Assembly (NCBI RefSeq): GCF_006539685.1
Contig: NZ_BJNM01000020.1
Span: 1-48,702 of the forward strand
DNA length: 48,702 nucleotides
Origin: Gluconobacter oxydans
Lineage (GTDB): Bacteria; Pseudomonadota; Alphaproteobacteria; Acetobacterales; Acetobacteraceae
Direction of reading: 5' to 3'
A program made the translations under genes and the position numbers. Within the stretch, counting starts at the first letter, position 1. Every line of letters begins with the position of its first letter. The notes below the pieces were generated by a model, which worked only from the letters and a program-made list of their open reading frames with translations, ran no database searches and was not told where the DNA came from. Positions 44,077 to 48,702 of this stretch are shown one piece after another.

Positions 44077-45374
44077 GAAGCTGCTCCCGCCCGTTCATCA
44101 CCGGCCAGCTCATCCGCCGTGAAGACTTCCACGCCGCGTTTGAAGGTCCGCAGGACGCGGCCCTTCAGGTCTTTTCCATCGAAGGGCGTGTTCTGCGCCC
44201 GGCCCGGAAGGTTTCCGGCCACGACGGTCCAGGAGTCTTCCGGATCGAACAGGCACAGATCGGCATCGCTTCCAACCGCCAGCGTTCCGGCCTTGAGGCC
44301 AAGCAGTGCCGCAGGGGCCGAGGTCACCAGACGCAGGGCATCAATCAACGGTAGCCCAGCCCCGAGCGTGACGCCCAGAAGGGTGACCAGACCGGTCCCA
44401 CCGGCTCGGGCCTGTGCAAATGGCAGTCGCTTGTCATCGGCATCCGCCGGTGCATGATCCGATGCTACGGCGTCGATCGTGCCATCCGCCAGCGCCGCAC
44501 AGACGGCCTTGCGGTCCGCTTCGTTGCGCAGGGGGGGCGACAGTTTCGCATAGGTGCGGAAATCGCCGATATCGTCTTCGGTCATGGCAAAATAGGGCGG
44601 TGCCGTATCGCAGGTCACCCGGATTCCGCGGCTCTTGGCCTCGCGGATCAGGTCCAGCCCTTCTGCTGTCGAGACGTGTGCGAAATGCAACCGCGCCCCC
44701 GTCATGGCTGTCAGACGCAGATCCCGCGCGATCATGATGGCTTCGGCTTCTGCCGGAACCGAGGGTAGCCCCATCCGCACAGCCCGTGCTCCGGCCGTGG
44801 CGCAGGCGCCTTTGGCGAGAGAAGGTTCTTCCGGATGCTGCACCACGATGGCGTCGATGAAGCGCGAATAGGACAGCAGATTGCGCATCTGCTTGGCGTC
44901 CGAAATGGCCCGCGTCCCGTCCGTAAATGCCACGGCTCCGGCATTCTGGAGCAGGCCGAGTTCGGCCATTTCCCCGCCCTCGCAGCCACGTGTCAGCGCG
45001 CCATAGGGATGGATCGAGACCATCCCCGTCTCTTCGCCTCGGACGCGCAGGAGATGAACCAGCGCTGGATTGTCGATCGGGGGCGAGGTGTTGGGTAGGA
45101 CCGCCATCGTCGTGATGCCGCCGGCCACAGCAGCCCGCGCGCCAGAAGAGACGCTTTCGCGATATTCCGATCCCGGCTCTCCAAGCGCCACGCGCATATC
45201 CACCAGCCCCGGACATAGAACGGCTCCTGCGCCGTCAATGACCCGTGCTCCTTCGGGAACAGAGCCGTCCTCGCAGGCGACGATCCTGCCCTGACGTACC
45301 ACAAGCCGTCCGGTCTCATCGCGGCCCGAGGCCGGGTCGATCAGGCGGACATTTTCAAAAACGATATCACTCAT
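44073..45374 (-). CDS. pyrC: Dihydroorotase-like protein, probably catalytically inactive (PyrC'/PyrX)
   Basis: A 433-residue amidohydrolase of the dihydroorotase family, next to pyrB with ATGA overlap. The metal-binding DxHxH motif is replaced: D59-M-R61-V-A63, with G65 where the substrate-binding Arg usually stands. The later THH-type histidine is also lost (TAPPYF) and DHAPHT reads DHAPAD. The HVSTAEG histidine is kept. Such pseudo-dihydroorotases are known partners that stabilise aspartate carbamoyltransferase (Pseudomonas PyrB-PyrC'). So a structural role is more likely than catalysis, and a working dihydroorotase should exist elsewhere. Confidence 0.9.
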   Translation of the reverse strand: MSDIVFENVRLIDPASGRDETGRLVVRQGRIVACEDGSVPEGARVIDGAGAVLCPGLVDMRVALGEPGSEYRESVSSGARAAVAGGITTMAVLPNTSPPIDNPALVHLLRVRGEETGMVSIHPYGALTRGCEGGEMAELGLLQNAGAVAFTDGTRAISDAKQMRNLLSYSRFIDAIVVQHPEEPSLAKGACATAGARAVRMGLPSVPAEAEAIMIARDLRLTAMTGARLHFAHVSTAEGLDLIREAKSRGIRVTCDTAPPYFAMTEDDIGDFRTYAKLSPPLRNEADRKAVCAALADGTIDAVASDHAPADADDKRLPFAQARAGGTGLVTLLGVTLGAGLPLIDALRLVTSAPAALLGLKAGTLAVGSDADLCLFDPEDSWTVVAGNLPGRAQNTPFDGKDLKGRVLRTFKRGVEVFTADELAGDERAGAAS

Positions 45375-46312
45375 GCCGGCATCCGTGCCCGGGACAGGCG
45401 GTCCAGAACCGCCATCCGCACAGCCACGCCCATTTCAACCTGTTCGGAAATCACGCTCTGATCCGAATCCGCCACGTCCGAAGCGATTTCCACCCCGCGA
45501 TTCATCGGTCCCGGATGCATGACGAGCGCACCGGGTTTCGCCAGCGCCAGACGTCTGCGGTCCAGTCCGAAGAAGTGGAAATATTCCCGTGCACTGGGCA
45601 CCAGACCGGCCCCCATACGCTCTTTTTGCAGGCGCAGGGACATGACGACATCCGCGCCTTCAAGGGCGCGGTCCATGTCGGAATACAGCTCGACATTGCC
45701 GAGTCCGGCCATGGCGCCGGGCAGGAGCGTTGGCGGTCCCGCCAGACGGACCCGGTTTCCGAACGCCGTCAGCAGATGAATGTTGGACCGTGCCACACGG
45801 CTGTGCCCGACATCACCGCAGATCGCGACTGTCAGGCCTTCAAGGCGGCCAAAATGACGACGGATCGTCAGCGCATCGAGCAGCGCCTGTGTCGGGTGTT
45901 CATGCGTACCGTCGCCAGCATTGACGACGCTGGCCTCGACCTTGCGAGACAGCAGGGCAGGAGCACCGGATTGCGCGTGCCGTACGACCAGCAGATCACA
46001 GCGCATGGCATTCAGCGTCGCCGCCGTATCCAGCAGTGTCTCGCCCTTGTTCACCGAGCTCGTGGCGACGGACATGTTGATCACATCCGCGCCCAGCCGC
46101 TTGCCCGCGAGTTCGAAACTCGTACGGGTGCGGGTGCTGTCCTCGTAGAACAGGTTGATGACCGTCCGCCCCCGCAACGCATCACGTGGCGCGGAACGCG
46201 AACGGCTCAGAAGCGCGTAGCTTTCCGCCAGATCGAGGAACGGTACGAGCTGTTCAGCTGACAGCCCCTCGATTCCCAGCAGATGCCGGGGGACGGAAGG
46301 CCGCTCAGGCAT
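45371..46312 (-). CDS. pyrB: Aspartate carbamoyltransferase catalytic chain
   Basis: The first committed step of pyrimidine synthesis: carbamoyl phosphate plus aspartate to carbamoyl aspartate. I start at the ATG at 46312 (313 residues; [10 protein letters not shown]), which overlaps the gltX end by 8 bases; an ATG 10 codons earlier also lies inside gltX. Motifs are [18 protein letters not shown], and HPGPMNRG. It is coupled to the pseudo-dihydroorotase and probably forms a complex with it. No PyrI is present. Confidence 0.95.
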   Translation of the reverse strand: MPERPSVPRHLLGIEGLSAEQLVPFLDLAESYALLSRSRSAPRDALRGRTVINLFYEDSTRTRTSFELAGKRLGADVINMSVATSSVNKGETLLDTAATLNAMRCDLLVVRHAQSGAPALLSRKVEASVVNAGDGTHEHPTQALLDALTIRRHFGRLEGLTVAICGDVGHSRVARSNIHLLTAFGNRVRLAGPPTLLPGAMAGLGNVELYSDMDRALEGADVVMSLRLQKERMGAGLVPSAREYFHFFGLDRRRLALAKPGALVMHPGPMNRGVEIASDVADSDQSVISEQVEMGVAVRMAVLDRLSRARMPA

Positions 46313-47723
46313 TGGCAGACCCGGAAGCCAGAACGGCTGCAATGCGGGCCAGGACCTCGTCCTGCCCCAGCGCCGACAACGTCAGGTCAATGCCGGGAGA
46401 CGTCGTGGAGCCCGTCATGGCAGCGCGCAGCGGCTGGGCCACGGAGCCAAGCTTGATCTCGTGCTTCTCAGCATAGGAGCGCAGCGTGGCGTCAATGGCT
46501 TCGGGCGTGAAATCCTTGAGAGCGGCCAGCTCCTTGCCGACGCCTTCGAGAACCCTGCGTCCGTCCTCGCCGAGCAGCTTCTCGGCCTTGGGCGTGAAGG
46601 TCAGCGGCAGGGTGAAACCTGCGAAGGCCGCATTGTCAGCCAGTTCGACCAGCGTCTTGGCGCGTTCCTTGAGGCCCGGCATCATCGCCAGGATGCGCGC
46701 GCGGGTTTTGTCGTCCGTCACAACGCCTTCGCGGCCCTGAAGGCGCTCCATGACGTCATTCGTCAGGCGCTCGTCATCAGCCTGACGCATCCAGATTCCG
46801 TTGAGATGCGCCAGCTTGACGTAATCCATGCGCGACGGGGACCGGCCCACGCCGTCCAGATCGAACAGCTTGATCTGCTCTTCGCGGGAGAGGACTTCGG
46901 CATCGCCATGGCCCCAGCCGAGACGCAGCAGGTAGTTGCACAGGGCTTCCGGCAGATAGCCTTCCTCGCGGAAGTCTACGACCGACTGCGCGCCATGACG
47001 CTTGGACAGCTTGGCGCCATCCGGGCCATGGATCAGCGGCAGATGTGCGAAATGCGGCAGGTCCCAGCCCATGGCGCGATAGATCATGGCCTGACGGAAG
47101 GTGTTTGTCAGGTGATCGTCACCGCGCATGACATGGGTGATCTCCATGTCATGATCGTCGCAGACCACGGCATGCAGATAGGTTGGCGTTCCATCGGAGC
47201 GCAGCAGGATCAGATCGTCCATCTCCGCATTCGCCACACGGACTTCGCCCTGCACCAGATCCTTGATGACGGTCTCACCTTCGCGCGGTGCTTTCAGACG
47301 CACGACATAAGGCGCGCCCTCGGGGGCCTCGGACGGGTCACGGTCCCGCCAGGTGCCGTCGTAGCGGGGCGGGCGCTTCTCGGCCATGGCCTTCTCGCGC
47401 ATGGCGGTCAGCTCTTCCGGCGTGCAGAAGCATTTGTAGGCCTGTCCCTTTGCCAGAAGTTCCAGCGCGACTTCCGTGTGGCGGTCCTGACGGGCGGACT
47501 GGAAAACCGGTTCCGCATCCGCCTCGATCCCCATCCAGGCCAGACCGTCGAAGATCACGTCCACGGCCTTCTGGGTGGAGCGTTCCTTGTCGGTGTCCTC
47601 GATCCTCAGGAGGAATTCGCCGCCGTGATGGCGGGCAAAGAGGAAATTGAACAGGGCGGCGCGGGCGTTGCCGACATGCAGCAGACCCGTCGGGGAGGGG
47701 GCAAATCGCGTACGGATGGTCAT
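46305..47723 (-). CDS. gltX: Glutamyl-tRNA synthetase
   Basis: Class I synthetase charging tRNA-Glu (and possibly tRNA-Gln, as usual in alphaproteobacteria). The 472 residues show the HIGH-like HVGN, in [15 protein letters not shown], and KLSKRHGA as KMSKS; the length is normal. It heads a long minus-strand run with pyrB. The 198 bp upstream, to the divergent cupin gene, hold no convincing promoter. Confidence 0.95.
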   Translation of the reverse strand: MTIRTRFAPSPTGLLHVGNARAALFNFLFARHHGGEFLLRIEDTDKERSTQKAVDVIFDGLAWMGIEADAEPVFQSARQDRHTEVALELLAKGQAYKCFCTPEELTAMREKAMAEKRPPRYDGTWRDRDPSEAPEGAPYVVRLKAPREGETVIKDLVQGEVRVANAEMDDLILLRSDGTPTYLHAVVCDDHDMEITHVMRGDDHLTNTFRQAMIYRAMGWDLPHFAHLPLIHGPDGAKLSKRHGAQSVVDFREEGYLPEALCNYLLRLGWGHGDAEVLSREEQIKLFDLDGVGRSPSRMDYVKLAHLNGIWMRQADDERLTNDVMERLQGREGVVTDDKTRARILAMMPGLKERAKTLVELADNAAFAGFTLPLTFTPKAEKLLGEDGRRVLEGVGKELAALKDFTPEAIDATLRSYAEKHEIKLGSVAQPLRAAMTGSTTSPGIDLTLSALGQDEVLARIAAVLASGSANA

Positions 47724-47921
47724 GGGGCCGTCATATCACGCTCTGCCCCGCGCTTCCATCCGCCAGCGCAGGGTCCGGTACAGGGCAGGTCCATATCCCG
47801 AACCCGTCCGTCAAAACGCCGTGTCTTACAAAAAGCTAAGCCTCTTCAAGCGCGTGTGATTTCCAGCCCTCTGCCGAACCTGCCTATCCTGACCTTCAAT
47901 AGTGCAGGTGGTACCTTTCCA

Positions 47922-48509
47922 ATGAACCGACGCGATTTCAACGCCCTGCTGGCAGGGCTGGGACTGACCTTCGGAGAGGGCAGGATCCATCACGCCAGCG
48001 CCACGACCTCCCGCGTGGACGTTTTCACGCTGCGGGTCAATGACTGGGTTCCGAACAATCCGGATCTCCCTGTCATCGTGTATCGCAACGCGCTCGAAGC
48101 CGGGCCGAACCGTGAGGCGGTGTACGAGGATCTGTTCGCCCATAACGGATGGCCGCCGCAGTGGCGGAATGGGGTTTACCCGTTCCACCACTATCACAGC
48201 CTGGGACACGAAGTTCTGGGCTTTTCCAACGGTTCCGCACGCTTGATGCTCGGAGGCCCCAAGGCCCGAACAGTCGAGGTACGTGGCGGGGATATTGCCG
48301 TGCTTCCGGCCGGAACGGGGCACTGCAATCTCGACTCGGACGAGGATTTTACCGTCATAGGCGCCTATCCGCCCAACCAGTCCTTCGACATCCTCCGTGC
48401 CGCCCCGACAGCGGAACAGCGCGCGCGTATCCACGGTCTGCCATTCCCGAAGACCGATCCGGTCCAGGGCGCAGCAGGTGTTCTCGCGCGGGAATGGCAC
48501 CCTTCATGA
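47922..48509 (+). CDS. Cupin protein with twin-arginine-like signal (YjlB-like)
   Basis: I start at the ATG at 47922; the long frame upstream is antisense to gltX. The product is 195 residues. The opening MNRRDFNALLAGLGLTFG resembles a Tat signal. The rest is a cupin with HHYHSLGHEVLG (metal-site histidines and Glu), GGDIAVLPAGTGH, and FTVIGAYP, the pattern of the YjlB group, usually predicted as cytoplasmic. Substrate unknown. The stop overlaps the next start as ATGA. Confidence 0.82.
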   Translation: MNRRDFNALLAGLGLTFGEGRIHHASATTSRVDVFTLRVNDWVPNNPDLPVIVYRNALEAGPNREAVYEDLFAHNGWPPQWRNGVYPFHHYHSLGHEVLGFSNGSARLMLGGPKARTVEVRGGDIAVLPAGTGHCNLDSDEDFTVIGAYPPNQSFDILRAAPTAEQRARIHGLPFPKTDPVQGAAGVLAREWHPS

Positions 48510-48702
48510 CGGCCTTTCCTCTCAGACGACGCCCTTTCCTCGCAGCGCTCGCGGGTCTGGGCACTGTCAGTAATGCCGGCGCGGTGGATTCCAACACGCA
48601 GAAGACGCGAATTGGCATCATCGGTACCGGCCATGTCGGCACGACGCTGGCTGAACTCTGGGTTCATGCGGGCTATCACGTCATGGTCTCGTCGCGCTCC
48701 CT
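48506..48702 (+). CDS. NAD(P)-binding oxidoreductase, F420-dependent-like (partial, N-terminus)
   Basis: This partial gene runs off the right edge after 65 codons. The protein begins MTAFPLRRRPFLAALAG, a Tat-like signal. Then from about residue 37 comes RIGIIGTGHVGTTLAELWV, a Rossmann dinucleotide-binding motif like those in NADP-F420 oxidoreductase-type proteins. It is translationally coupled to the cupin gene (ATGA). The end and catalytic part are not in the window. Confidence 0.75.
   Translation, partial: MTAFPLRRRPFLAALAGLGTVSNAGAVDSNTQKTRIGIIGTGHVGTTLAELWVHAGYHVMVSSRS

Noticed and set aside
46461-47921. Plus-strand frame opposite gltX that runs into the cupin gene
   Set aside because: Only the part from 47922 carries protein-family signal; the earlier part is antisense to gltX.

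Overview
This 48.7 kb window is chromosomal DNA from an acetic acid bacterium, most likely Gluconobacter (G. oxydans group, Acetobacteraceae). I base this on the high-GC alphaproteobacterial gene set, a three-subunit membrane gluconate 2-dehydrogenase-type enzyme, a quinone-type D-lactate dehydrogenase, and a gene order that agrees with what I remember of the G. oxydans 621H chromosome. That match is from memory and was not checked by a search. Most of the window is dense housekeeping DNA in translationally coupled operons. Almost all long reverse-frame ORFs are high-GC shadows.

Layout. (1) 1-1376, +: the end of a prophage or phage remnant, with the tail of one structural gene and a glycine-rich tail-fibre/adhesin gene. 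It runs to within 8 bp of host DNA. (2) 1385-5185, -: small, FAD and tri-haem cytochrome c subunits of a gluconate 2-dehydrogenase-type periplasmic oxidase. (3) 5324-10193, -: argD-argF-hslO followed by two unrecognised genes, one cytoplasmic and one a lipoprotein. (4) 10362-11939, -: a D-aminopeptidase-type serine hydrolase, with two hairpins behind it. (5) 12006-16244, +: recX, a CHAP lipoprotein, tatA, methionine-salvage genes mtnB-mtnD-mtnC, and ribF, ending in a strong terminator. (6) 16354-18855, +: a Fur-box-preceded siderophore-type TonB receptor. It overlaps tail to tail with a minus-strand GumN/TraB-Sel1 pair (18833-20598). (7) 20778-28547, +: ileS-lspA, a DUF3035/BamF-like lipoprotein, mutL and dld. 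(8) 28566-34256, -: parE-rhtA, then a His/Met-rich DUF2946 protein with an OprC-like copper TonB receptor. (9) 34324-37041: two exported proteins of unknown function with basic tails, divergently placed, and an OmpA-family protein. (10) 37197-47723, -: gltX-pyrB-pyrC'-plsY-dprA-topA-S41 protease-DUF1491, tightly packed. (11) 47922-48702, +: a Tat-type cupin protein and the start of a Tat-type Rossmann-fold oxidoreductase.

How the genes work together. Periplasmic oxidation of gluconate and D-lactate feeds the quinone pool. Two metal-uptake modules (iron and copper) supply haem and copper respiratory enzymes. The rest covers arginine and pyrimidine synthesis, methionine salvage, flavin cofactor synthesis, envelope biogenesis, DNA repair and uptake, and DNA topology.

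The points I consider most worth a second look are: the copper receptor carrying both a CxxxM and an HxM motif next to a His/Met-rich partner; the dihydroorotase that has lost its metal ligands beside pyrB; a three-way-junction-like inverted repeat upstream of the ompA-like gene (37123-37181); the prophage end abutting the gluconate dehydrogenase operon; and the pair of apparently exported cupin and NAD(P)-binding proteins at the right edge. I found no CRISPR array, tRNA, rRNA, IS element or clear riboswitch.
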